From JBMOLL01 sp049325415 (GTDB taxonomy: Bacteria > Bacteroidota > Bacteroidia > Bacteroidales > GCA-2748055), in contig JBMOLL010000066.1 of NCBI GenBank assembly GCA_049325415.1, positions 1-10,914 on the forward strand: a stretch of 10,914 bases of DNA. The letters are read 5' to 3'. The notes under the pieces are model-generated. The model was not told where the DNA came from, did not search any database, and worked only from the letters and a program-made list of their open reading frames with translations. Both the position numbers and the translations under genes were made by a program. Every line of letters begins with the position of its first letter. The stretch's first letter is position 1. Positions 1-7,591 of this stretch are shown piece by piece.

Positions 1-2661
1 TACCTGGTGGTGAAAAACGGCCAGCCCAACAACGGGATCGTCGAGCTGGGACCTGACGGTCAGCCCACGGGCGTGGTATACAACCTATCCTGGATCAACC
101 CGGCTCCGGATTATCCCTACAGCTGGGCCGAGGGACCTGTTATGTGGAAATACAGGGGCTATTATTACTATTCCTTTGCACGCGATGTCAGTGGCGGCCA
201 AAAGGTGATGCGTAGCCGGACGCTGACAGCAGATCAGTCGGCATGGGAGATGCACGGAAATTTTTTCAATGAAGCCGATCCCCTGAAAAACACCGCCCTT
301 TTCACGAGTCCGAACCACAGTTCCCCGGTGGTAATGGCCGGCGACAGCACATTCTGGGTGATCCATCCCCTGTATGCAAAAGGCGAATGGATCGGTCAGG
401 GACGCCAGGGCTTGCTGAACCAGGTTCATTACGACGAAGATACGATCCCCATGGCTGATTACCCGGTTAACCGTTCCTTTAAGGCACCGGCCCTTCCCTG
501 TTCAGGGATCCCGTGGATGGTTCCCAAATCGGATTTCTTCACCGGCGGGGACCTGCATCCCGAGTGGTCGTTCATGGGATATACACCCGATGAAAGCTAT
601 TCCCTGAGTGAGCGGCCCGGATGGCTCAGACTGTCTCCGAGAAGTCCCCGGCCCAACATGGTCGTGAAAAACGACGGGGAGCATAATTATTCGCTGATCA
701 CCGAGCTTGATTTCGACCCGGTTTCTTCAGGTGACGAAGCAGGCCTGATCATCATCAGGGGAGATGAAACCATGTCGGTTAAACTGCTGAGTTCGGTAAA
801 CAGCGCCGGGGAAAAAGTAATTGTTTTTACCTATGCGACAATTCGTTACGAAGTTCCGAACACAGTCGGTAATACAATCTGGCTGAAAATGATCAGGGTA
901 AACCATACGATTACCGGATATTTCAGTTCCAACGGGAACGAATGGACAAAGATCGGGACCAGCATGAACATCTCAGGGATCGATTCCTTCAATGATTTCT
1001 CCACCTGGGCAGGAACCCGGCAGGGGCTTTTCGTAAACAACCGTAAAGCATGGTTCAACCTCTATATCTACCGTGATGCCTATTCTTCCATTCTGGCTTC
1101 CGCTCCTGCCAACCAGTACGGAACGGTGCAGGTGAACAGCACTGTGCTGGACAGTATTCACGATCTGGACTGGGCACTGTATGCCGGGGTGGAATTCGGA
1201 AATACGGAATATGGCAAGACAGCGGATTCCATCGTCCTTACTGCCTCCTCAGTCACAGGTGGAAGCGTGGAGGTCTGGCTTGACTCGATCGGCACAGGGA
1301 CGCTGGCCGGGACCTGCGGACTGGCAGCAACCGGAAGCTGGAATACCTTTAAGACTTTTTCAGCCGGGATCGGGCCTGTGACCGGGCGGCACGATCTGTA
1401 CCTGAGGTTCAGAGGGGGCCAGGGAAAAATCCTTCAATTGAAATGGATCCAGTTCAGGGGCAGGGTGGCACCCCATTATCGGTCATCCGGCACCCTGTCG
1501 GATTCCCTGGTGATCTTACAACTCGACCGGGAGATCAATCCGCCCGCCGATCCGTCGGGATTCACAGTACTGCTCAACGGTACAAACACGGATACGATAG
1601 TCGGTGCAAGCCTTGATCCGGCTGACGAGAGCAGGATCATCCTCCATGCAAAAAAAAAATTCACCTGGACCGATCGCCTTATACTTTCCTATGAAGGAGG
1701 AAATATCACCAGCACTGACGGGATGTTGCTGCCCGATTTTTCAGGCCGGAGCGTGATCAATCATATGACCGATCCGACTCCCCGGGCACTGGGGGCAGAA
1801 ACGGATCCGGAGGGTCTGACTATCCTCCTGCACCTGAACAAAAGCATGCTTCCTCCTGATGATTATCCGGGTTCTTTTAGCCTTGAACGAAATTCAGGTG
1901 AACAGATTCCCGTCACTTCCGTCACCATGCTTTCAGGGGATACGGCAGTATTTGTGATCCGGCCCGGCAGCCGCTTGTATTTTGAAGATACGCTTAGCCT
2001 TTCCTATGCCGGAACGGAGATCCATTCGATCTACGGTTTCAGCCTGGAACCCTTCAGCCAGTTGCCCGTTACCGTAAACGCTCCCGGTTACCCTCCCCTG
2101 GTTGCTGAGGCAACTGTCACACAAACAGACAGTACCTGGAACGGTATAGCCCTGAAGTTTGACCGCTCTCTGGCGGATATTTCCGGACAGGATGTCTTTT
2201 TTACGGTGGAGGTTAACGGGGAAAACCACGCCATTACCGGGATCGGGGGGAATAAAGATTCCATTGGCATCATCATTAGCCCGGAAATCCGTTATGCCGA
2301 CCTGGTCAGTATCTCCTATTCCGGCGGTACTGTTTCGAGCGAAAACGGGGGTTTGCTTGAAGATTTTACCGGATTCCCCGTGCAAAACCCGGTACCTTTT
2401 GTGGCGTCGTCCATTGCCGGGGAGACTTTTGAGGGTTTTTCCGCTTACCCGGTCCCGGGTTCAGGCCCCCTGCACATCCGTTCATCAAGCCCTTTCTCTG
2501 CAGTAGAGATCAGGAACCCTGAAGGCCTCCTGGTGTACCGCCGGGAATGGCCGGGCACTACCGGCGAAGCCCAGGTTGAGCTGGAAGGACTAAGGGGCGT
2601 ATACTTCCTTATTCTGAAAAACGGAACGGCATCCGGAATAAAAAAGATCATTGCCGAATAA
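1..2661 (+). CDS. Secreted modular GH43 glycosidase with CBM6, Ig-like repeats and T9SS sorting domain (5' partial)
   Basis: The frame is open from base 1, so the gene starts upstream; the GTG at base 7 is only the first in-window start-like codon. Counting from it, residues 1-178 are the later blades of a GH43 five-bladed propeller. The WAEGP motif carries the likely general acid E42, followed by an aromatic GYYYYSF strand. The catalytic base Asp should lie before the window. Residues 179-357 resemble the GH43 C-terminal beta-sandwich (start HPEWSFMG). Residues 358-487 resemble a CBM6-type jelly roll, residues 489-797 form three related Ig/SwmB-like modules, and about 806-884 is a type A T9SS sorting domain (AYPVPGSG near 811, GVYFLILKNG, basic end). 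The protein is therefore probably exported and anchored or released at the cell surface. GH43 enzymes usually attack arabinose- or xylose-containing glycans, but subfamily and substrate cannot be read here. The gene converges on the operon that follows. Confidence 0.9.
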   Translation, partial: YLVVKNGQPNNGIVELGPDGQPTGVVYNLSWINPAPDYPYSWAEGPVMWKYRGYYYYSFARDVSGGQKVMRSRTLTADQSAWEMHGNFFNEADPLKNTALFTSPNHSSPVVMAGDSTFWVIHPLYAKGEWIGQGRQGLLNQVHYDEDTIPMADYPVNRSFKAPALPCSGIPWMVPKSDFFTGGDLHPEWSFMGYTPDESYSLSERPGWLRLSPRSPRPNMVVKNDGEHNYSLITELDFDPVSSGDEAGLIIIRGDETMSVKLLSSVNSAGEKVIVFTYATIRYEVPNTVGNTIWLKMIRVNHTITGYFSSNGNEWTKIGTSMNISGIDSFNDFSTWAGTRQGLFVNNRKAWFNLYIYRDAYSSILASAPANQYGTVQVNSTVLDSIHDLDWALYAGVEFGNTEYGKTADSIVLTASSVTGGSVEVWLDSIGTGTLAGTCGLAATGSWNTFKTFSAGIGPVTGRHDLYLRFRGGQGKILQLKWIQFRGRVAPHYRSSGTLSDSLVILQLDREINPPADPSGFTVLLNGTNTDTIVGASLDPADESRIILHAKKKFTWTDRLILSYEGGNITSTDGMLLPDFSGRSVINHMTDPTPRALGAETDPEGLTILLHLNKSMLPPDDYPGSFSLERNSGEQIPVTSVTMLSGDTAVFVIRPGSRLYFEDTLSLSYAGTEIHSIYGFSLEPFSQLPVTVNAPGYPPLVAEATVTQTDSTWNGIALKFDRSLADISGQDVFFTVEVNGENHAITGIGGNKDSIGIIISPEIRYADLVSISYSGGTVSSENGGLLEDFTGFPVQNPVPFVASSIAGETFEGFSAYPVPGSGPLHIRSSSPFSAVEIRNPEGLLVYRREWPGTTGEAQVELEGLRGVYFLILKNGTASGIKKIIAE
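1471..2397 (+). repeat. Three tandem Ig-like (SwmB-like) modules within the GH43 protein
   Basis: Three consecutive segments of about 100 residues (bases 1471-1773, 1774-2088 and 2089-2397) share a layout. Each starts with a strand such as LVILQLDREI, LTILLHLNKSM or GIALKFDRSL. Each ends with an LSYxGG-like strand, a Ser-x-x-Gly turn and a Phe-rich last strand (LPDFSG, LEPFSQ, LEDFTG). The similarity is at protein level only; the DNA copies are strongly diverged. Such modules usually act as spacers between catalytic or binding domains and the surface anchor. The family name is a pattern match from memory. Confidence 0.6.
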
Positions 2662-2670
2662 GCAATGATC
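2640..2670 (-). terminator. Rho-independent terminator of the seven-gene operon
   Basis: On the minus strand, GATCATTGC and GCAATGATC form a perfect 9-bp stem around a 7-base loop, followed directly by six T. It lies about 100 bases beyond the gnd stop codon, where the operon transcript should end. On the plus strand the same hairpin is followed by CCAGTATC, with no U-tract, so it should work in one direction only. It overlaps the stop codon and last codons of the convergent GH43 gene. Confidence 0.75.
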
Positions 2671-2721
2671 CCAGTATCTTCAATCTTTCAGCCTGTAGAT
2701 ATTCAGCGAAAATTGTAAGAA

Positions 2722-2763
2722 GGGAGAAAGCCCGGATTCCCGGTTCAAGCTTCCTCCCCTTTT
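2722..2763 (+). terminator. Probable terminator of the GH43 gene
   Basis: On the plus strand, GGGAGAAAGC (2722-2731) pairs with GCTTCCTCCC (2749-2758), with one A-C mismatch in ten pairs. Inside it a short CCGG-ATTC-CCGG hairpin can form. A short T-run (CTTTTCT) follows. It lies 60 bases after the GH43 stop codon. The U-tract is short and the stem imperfect, so the call is moderate. Confidence 0.5.
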
Positions 2764-2771
2764 CTACTCAC

Positions 2772-4226
2772 TCAGACATTATAGGTAGAGGAAGCGGTAT
2801 CACCGCCTCTTCCGGTCCAGTTGGTATGGAAGAATTTGCCGCGGGGCTGATCGATGCGTTCGTAGGTATGCGCACCAAAATAGTCACGCTGGGCCTGCAG
2901 CATATTCGCAGGAAGAACCGGTGAGCGATACCCGTCGAAATAGTTCAGGGCTGCGGTGAAAGCCGGAACAGCGATACCGTTCACCATGGCTGTGGCGCAG
3001 ACCTTTCTCCAGCTTTCCTGTGCATCTTCCACTTTTTCCCTGAAGTAAGGATCCAGGAGCAGGTTTGCCAGGTCGTTGTTCCGGTCGAAGGCTTCTTTGA
3101 TCTTGCCCAGGAAGACAGAACGGATGATACATCCGCCTCTCCACATGAGGGCGATACCGCCGTAGTTCAGCTTCCACTTATATTCCTTAGCTGCTTCACG
3201 CATGAGGGTATAGCCCTGGGCGTAGGAAACGATTTTGGAAGCCAGGAGCGCCTTGCGGATGTCCTCGATGAAGATCTTCTTATCACCATGGAAGGCCGGT
3301 TTCGGGCCTGAAAGAACTTTCGATGCTGCCACACGCTCATCTTTAATCGCCGACAGGCAGCGGGCAAACACCGACTCCCCGATCAGGGTAAGCGGAATAC
3401 CAAGATCAAGGGCTGCGATCCCTGTCCATTTTCCGGTCCCCTTCTGCCCGGCTGTATCCAGGATCTTCTCTACCAGCGGCTCCCCGTCCTCATCCTTGTA
3501 AGCCAGGATATCCCTGGTGATCTCGACCAGGTAACTGTCGAGTTCGCCCGTATTCCATTCTTTAAAGACCTCATGCATCTCATCGGCTGAGAGTCCGAGC
3601 AGTGTTTTCATCAGGAAATAGGCTTCGCTGATCAGCTGCATGTCGCCGTATTCGATCCCGTTATGTACCATTTTAACAAAGTGACCGGCACCGTTCTCCC
3701 CTACCCAGTCGCAGCAGGGAGTTCCGTCTTCCACTTTGGCAGCGATGCTCTGAAATACAGGTTTCACATGCTGCCATGCAGCTTTCGAGCCACCGGGCAT
3801 GATGGACGGTCCCATCAATGCTCCTTCTTCACCGCCCGACACACCGGTACCGATGTAAAGCAGGCCCTTGCTTTCGACCCATTCCGTACGACGGATGGTA
3901 TCGGGGAAATGGGAGTTTCCGCCATCGATAATGATATCTCCCGGTTCGAGGTGAGGGATGAGTTGTTCGATGAATTCATCAACCGGCTGACCTGCTTTCA
4001 CAAGCATCATGACCTTCCGGGGTTTTTCGAGGGATGCAACAAACTGCTCAATGGAATGGGCACCGATAAACTTTTTATCCTTACCTCTTCCGCTAAGGAA
4101 TTTATCAACCTTGTCGGTGGTGCGGTTATAAACCGCAACCGTATAACCGTTCCGCTCCATATTCAGGACCAGGTTCTCACCCATAACGGCCAGACCGATC
4201 AGTCCGATATCTGCTAATTTTTTCAT
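2772..4226 (-). CDS. gnd: 6-phosphogluconate dehydrogenase, decarboxylating
   Basis: Cytoplasmic enzyme of the oxidative pentose phosphate pathway: 6-phosphogluconate is oxidised and decarboxylated to ribulose 5-phosphate, normally with NADP. At 484 residues it is the usual full length of the long (homodimeric) class. It has an N-terminal Rossmann fold with GLAVMG (11-16) and NRT (34-36, typical of NADP binding) and the substrate loop GVSGGEEG (128-135). The catalytic pair is K185 in HFVKMVHNG and E192 in NGIEYG, and the all-helical C-terminal domain carries GQKGTGKWT (260-268). The C-terminal tail has the family's FHTNWTGRGG pattern. No key residue is missing. It is the last gene of the operon, 13 bases after pdxB. 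No Shine-Dalgarno is visible; the leader is AT-rich. Neither zwf nor a lactonase gene is adjacent, so it is detached from the classic pathway cluster. Confidence 0.97.
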   Translation of the reverse strand: MKKLADIGLIGLAVMGENLVLNMERNGYTVAVYNRTTDKVDKFLSGRGKDKKFIGAHSIEQFVASLEKPRKVMMLVKAGQPVDEFIEQLIPHLEPGDIIIDGGNSHFPDTIRRTEWVESKGLLYIGTGVSGGEEGALMGPSIMPGGSKAAWQHVKPVFQSIAAKVEDGTPCCDWVGENGAGHFVKMVHNGIEYGDMQLISEAYFLMKTLLGLSADEMHEVFKEWNTGELDSYLVEITRDILAYKDEDGEPLVEKILDTAGQKGTGKWTGIAALDLGIPLTLIGESVFARCLSAIKDERVAASKVLSGPKPAFHGDKKIFIEDIRKALLASKIVSYAQGYTLMREAAKEYKWKLNYGGIALMWRGGCIIRSVFLGKIKEAFDRNNDLANLLLDPYFREKVEDAQESWRKVCATAMVNGIAVPAFTAALNYFDGYRSPVLPANMLQAQRDYFGAHTYERIDQPRGKFFHTNWTGRGGDTASSTYNV

Positions 4227-4239
4227 TGTAAAATAGTAT

Positions 4240-5388
4240 TTAAAAACATGAATCTTTTATCACATTAAAACCCAGGCCGTTCAGTGCTGCATCCAGTTCG
4301 GGATAAGCCGTGAACACCCTGGCCGTATAAACTCCGGGCTCCCTTCTCAGGGGATAGTCGCCGCGCAGTTGTTCAAAAGCAGAAGGATCCTCCGCCAGAC
4401 GCCGGTGATCGCTTTTCACATCATAGGTAGCGAGGTAGATCTCTGCAAGGGATTCTTCAAAAGTGAAGCCGGAAGGATCGTGAAGGATCTCTGTTTCAGC
4501 GGGTACCGGAACATTCACCGGACTCCAGTCGTCGAGACCCAGCCTGAATTTCCGGCTGAGCGCCCTTACCACCATGGAGGTGCCATTGGCTTTGCCGTCG
4601 GTGGAGTAGCCGGCAATATGCGGCGTGGCTATACTCAGCCCGGCCAGGATCTCCGGATCAATATTCGGCTCATTATCAAATACATCCAGCACAACTGCTC
4701 CAAATTTCCCCTGCTTCAGAAAGACCCTGAGTACCTCCGGATCCACAACCTCTCCCCGGCTGCTGTTAATAAGAACTGAGCCCACTTTCATTCTGTCCAT
4801 AAAATCCTTTCCCGCCAGCCCGAGGGTAATATCGTCCCCGGTCCGGTTCAGCGGCACATGAAGCGTAACGATGTCCGACCGGTCAAGAAGATTGTCCAGG
4901 GAGGTGAACACGCCCTTTCCTTCCAGCCTCTCACGCGGAGGATCGTTCATCAGTACCTGCATACCCATAGCCTTTGCAGCTCTTACAACCCGGCTTCCCA
5001 CATGACCGACACCGATCACGCCCAGTGTGAGGTTTTTCAGTTTCAGATTCCTGTCCCTGACCAGGTTCAGGAGTACCGACACGATGTATTGTTCAACCGA
5101 TCCGGCATTGCAGCCCGGGGAATTGGTCCAGGTGATGCCGTTTTGCTCACACCAGACATGATCGATATGATCGTAGCCGATGGTTGCCGTTCCCACGAAA
5201 CTTACGCGGCTGCCCCCGAGCAGTGCACTTTCGCAGCGGGTACGGGTACGCACCAGGAGGGCATCGGCGTCTCTGACGTGCCCGGCGTTTATTTGTTTTC
5301 CCGGGAGGTAAAGTACCTCTGCACGATCCTCGAGTACCCCTTTCAGAAAGGGGATTTTTTCATCGGCTATTACCCTGATCCTGCTCAT
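4240..5388 (-). CDS. pdxB: 4-phosphoerythronate dehydrogenase (PdxB type)
   Basis: D-2-hydroxyacid dehydrogenase that oxidises 4-phospho-D-erythronate to 2-oxo-3-hydroxy-4-phosphobutanoate, the second step of DXP-dependent pyridoxal phosphate synthesis. The 382 residues match the usual PdxB length. The N-terminal part has VGTATIGYDHID (65-76) and SPGCNAGSVEQY (90-101). The NAD fold has GVGHVG (126-131), with D149 ending the next strand (NDPPRE). The catalytic triad appears as R211 (SSRGEV), E240 (FDNEP) and H257 (TPHIAGYS). The C-terminal part has the PdxB dimerisation-domain signature FEQLRGDYPLRRE, which separates it from SerA-type relatives. Its ATG overlaps the stop of the LarA-like gene by four bases (ATGA), suggesting translational coupling. 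Its place beside gnd and a LarA-like enzyme, with no other B6 gene in the window, leaves open a role outside vitamin B6 synthesis. Confidence 0.92.
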   Translation of the reverse strand: MSRIRVIADEKIPFLKGVLEDRAEVLYLPGKQINAGHVRDADALLVRTRTRCESALLGGSRVSFVGTATIGYDHIDHVWCEQNGITWTNSPGCNAGSVEQYIVSVLLNLVRDRNLKLKNLTLGVIGVGHVGSRVVRAAKAMGMQVLMNDPPRERLEGKGVFTSLDNLLDRSDIVTLHVPLNRTGDDITLGLAGKDFMDRMKVGSVLINSSRGEVVDPEVLRVFLKQGKFGAVVLDVFDNEPNIDPEILAGLSIATPHIAGYSTDGKANGTSMVVRALSRKFRLGLDDWSPVNVPVPAETEILHDPSGFTFEESLAEIYLATYDVKSDHRRLAEDPSAFEQLRGDYPLRREPGVYTARVFTAYPELDAALNGLGFNVIKDSCF

Positions 5389-6662
5389 GCGGTCACAAAT
5401 TTTTCCTTCCAGGCCCAGAGGCCCAGTGCCGGGTTTGAAATATAGAAGATCTCCTCTCCGTCGGGGAGTGTGTTGAAGCCGTCTTTCAGCCGGGTGATGT
5501 CATAGCGTGAGGCGTATTCATCCAGCCTACCGTAGGAATAATTCACGCTTTCTATTTCCTCCCTGCTGAGCTGCCCCGGGCAATAGGTCACACGGAAGCG
5601 GCCCTCTGTGGATCCGTGGATCAGGTGCGCTGCTGCACTGAGGTTGTTTTTTAACTCGTCGTTTTCCTCCACGGCTTTGAGGATCTCCGGAGTGGTCCGG
5701 TAGCCGTATTTCCGGATCAGGCGGTCGATTTCCCTGTCCTCCCCGAATTCCTTCAATCCCGGTGCAAGTACGATCAGTTCACCCCGGTCGGCGATAGCCA
5801 TCCGGGTGCGGTAGATGCTTTTATTCCCGAGCCAGGTACTTCTGAACTCTTCCGGATCAAGATAAACAAGCACCTTCTTCAGCGGCCGGTCTAGCAATTC
5901 AAAATTCACCTTGAGCGAAAGTGCTGCGGCAAGATTGAAGCATTCTTCATCGTCGCCGGCATACATGCCGCGGGTGACCAGTTTGCCATCGTGATCGCGA
6001 CCCACGACCGTCTGGAAATAAACCAGGGGCAGGTGGGCGGTAAAATGTTCCGACCCGTAATTCAGCACGGCCCGCACCGGGGTGTCGGCATGCCCCATCA
6101 TTCTTTCCATCCCGTAGGCAGCTCCAAGGAAATGGCTCTTATTGATCCCTTCCGGACCTCCGGTCCCTACGAAGATGTTTTTGTTGTAGTTGGCCATACC
6201 CACCACCTCATGCGGAACCACCTGACCGACAGAGAGAATCAGATCGAAGTTACCCTCTGTAAGGAGTCGGTTCACCTGCACGGGCCACGGGTAGTTAACC
6301 CGGCCTTCGGAGACCCGGCTGACAAAATCGGCAGGTACCTCCCCAAGGGTCACCACATCCTTTCTCCAGTCGTGATTACGGAAAAGTCCGGCAGGGATAT
6401 CGCCGAACATCCGTTCGCGTTCTTCCGGGCTCATGGGAGCATGGGTCCCCAGGGCAGGCAGGATGGCTTTTACGGCATCCCCGTAATATTCATAAACGTA
6501 GCGGGTGATCTCTCCGGCACGGCTGAAGAAGCGGGTGATATCTGGCGGAATGACCAGGATGCGCGACCGTTTTCCCAGCTTCTCCAGGGTTTCAAAGACG
6601 AGGGCTTTAAGGTCGCCCGAACTGATAACTTCGCTTATTCCTCCTTTTCTGGTGAAGATCAT
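5385..6662 (-). CDS. LarA-like nickel-pincer racemase/epimerase (lactate racemase family)
   Basis: Member of the LarA superfamily, whose enzymes invert the alpha carbon of 2-hydroxyacids using a covalently bound nickel-pincer nucleotide. The 425 residues match family length. The N-terminal domain has PPDITR (39-44) and ALGTHAPMSPEE (70-81), whose H74 corresponds to the catalytic His of L. plantarum LarA (H108). VPHEVVGMANYNK then supplies H151 and K161, with H177 in NKSH. The His-Lys spacing of 10 and Lys-His spacing of 16 are the same as for H174, K184 and H200 of LarA, so cofactor attachment and nickel binding look intact. The substrate cannot be read from sequence; the family includes racemases of lactate, malate and other hydroxyacids and an epimerase of D-gluconate. 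It starts two bases after the HAD gene stop. The cofactor genes larB, larC and larE are not in the window. Confidence 0.88.
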   Translation of the reverse strand: MIFTRKGGISEVISSGDLKALVFETLEKLGKRSRILVIPPDITRFFSRAGEITRYVYEYYGDAVKAILPALGTHAPMSPEERERMFGDIPAGLFRNHDWRKDVVTLGEVPADFVSRVSEGRVNYPWPVQVNRLLTEGNFDLILSVGQVVPHEVVGMANYNKNIFVGTGGPEGINKSHFLGAAYGMERMMGHADTPVRAVLNYGSEHFTAHLPLVYFQTVVGRDHDGKLVTRGMYAGDDEECFNLAAALSLKVNFELLDRPLKKVLVYLDPEEFRSTWLGNKSIYRTRMAIADRGELIVLAPGLKEFGEDREIDRLIRKYGYRTTPEILKAVEENDELKNNLSAAAHLIHGSTEGRFRVTYCPGQLSREEIESVNYSYGRLDEYASRYDITRLKDGFNTLPDGEEIFYISNPALGLWAWKEKFVTA

Positions 6663-6664
6663 GA

Positions 6665-7552
6665 TCAGACAGTTTTCCAGTGAGGTTTTTCCGGGAGGTA
6701 GGAATCAAATTCCCGGATCAGTTCTGCTTCGTAGTCACCGGCAAAGGTTCCGTTGAAGAATTTCTCCAATCCCTCCTTATAAAACCTTTCCCAGGACGCT
6801 TCCTCATCTCCCGGGTTGATCGGGAAGTAGAGCACTCCGTTGGATTTTGCCGCTTTAAAATCACCGGGGGCATCCCCGATCATCAGGATATGGTGATCCG
6901 GATATTTTCCTTTGGCAGCCAGTGCCAGGTGTTCGGCCTTTGTTCCGTATTCCTGTCCTGCAATCAGTCTGACAAAGCCATCGATGCCATTTTCCTTCCA
7001 TTCTCTTTCCAGGGCTTCCACCGGTGTCTGAGAGACTACCAGGGCATCTGCTTTTTCATTCAGGCGGATGAGGGATTCACGCACGAAGGGAAAGGGAGGC
7101 ATCCCGTACACGAGGGTTTCAATATCCTCGTTGACTTTAACCGACCAGTTAAGTGTCCGGGTAATCTCCGGATCCGAAACCTGAGCAGCATATTCCTTCA
7201 ACCGGGGATTGCCCAGTTTACTTTCCTTCTGTGTCCATTCGAGCAGGGGGCCCATATCGGGAAGGACCATGCCCCTGGCCCTGACCTCGGGCCGTTCAGC
7301 CAGCAGGCGGAATGTTTCGAGCACGGCCAGAAAACGGTTCACCCCGCGGGTCTTGGAGTAAAGGTTCACAAATTCCCAGGTTTCCCTGGCATATTTTGAT
7401 ATTTTCTGCAACTCATAATACCTGATGAGGTTTGGACAGAAACATTCCTTTTGTTTGATCTCCATGGTGTCAAAGGCACATCCGTCGGAATCGATTCCAA
7501 TAAAAAAGGGTTTGGTGGGCTTGAGTGATTTAAGTATCTCCTGTGGGTTCAT
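6665..7552 (-). CDS. HAD-superfamily hydrolase, probable phosphatase of unknown substrate
   Basis: Cytoplasmic haloacid dehalogenase-type protein of 295 residues. Motif I is GIDSDGCAFDT with nucleophile D21 and acid/base D23; motif II is VVSQT (S174); motif III is K205 in GTKAEHL; motif IV is GDAPGD (D227 and D231). The 150 residues between motifs I and II form a large, mostly helical cap of C1 position, longer than in ordinary phosphoglycolate phosphatases. All four motifs are intact, so phosphatase activity is expected, most likely on a small phosphorylated metabolite. No signal peptide is seen. It lies between the PFK gene (39-base AT-rich gap) and the LarA-like gene (two-base gap). A weak AAAGG lies upstream of the ATG. 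The family is clear, but I do not recognise a characterised close relative. Confidence 0.85.
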   Translation of the reverse strand: MNPQEILKSLKPTKPFFIGIDSDGCAFDTMEIKQKECFCPNLIRYYELQKISKYARETWEFVNLYSKTRGVNRFLAVLETFRLLAERPEVRARGMVLPDMGPLLEWTQKESKLGNPRLKEYAAQVSDPEITRTLNWSVKVNEDIETLVYGMPPFPFVRESLIRLNEKADALVVSQTPVEALEREWKENGIDGFVRLIAGQEYGTKAEHLALAAKGKYPDHHILMIGDAPGDFKAAKSNGVLYFPINPGDEEASWERFYKEGLEKFFNGTFAGDYEAELIREFDSYLPEKPHWKTV

Positions 7553-7591
7553 AAAATATCTACCTTTTATTATAATTACTGATTTTCTTCC

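Noticed and set aside
7..9. GTG at base 7 as the start of the first gene.
   Set aside because: The frame is open to base 1, and the protein begins in mid GH43 propeller without a signal peptide, so the true start is upstream.
1694..1700. AAGGAGG, a perfect Shine-Dalgarno-like string on the plus strand.
   Set aside because: It lies inside the GH43 reading frame (Tyr-Glu-Gly-Gly), has no start codon at a suitable distance, and this phylum makes little use of such sites.
3663..4217. A 184-codon open frame on the plus strand inside gnd.
   Set aside because: It is antisense to highly conserved gnd sequence and has no start signal or recognisable domain.
5991..6683. A 230-codon open frame on the plus strand opposite the LarA-like gene.
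   Set aside because: It is antisense to a region holding the LarA catalytic motifs, and the translated protein is not recognisable.
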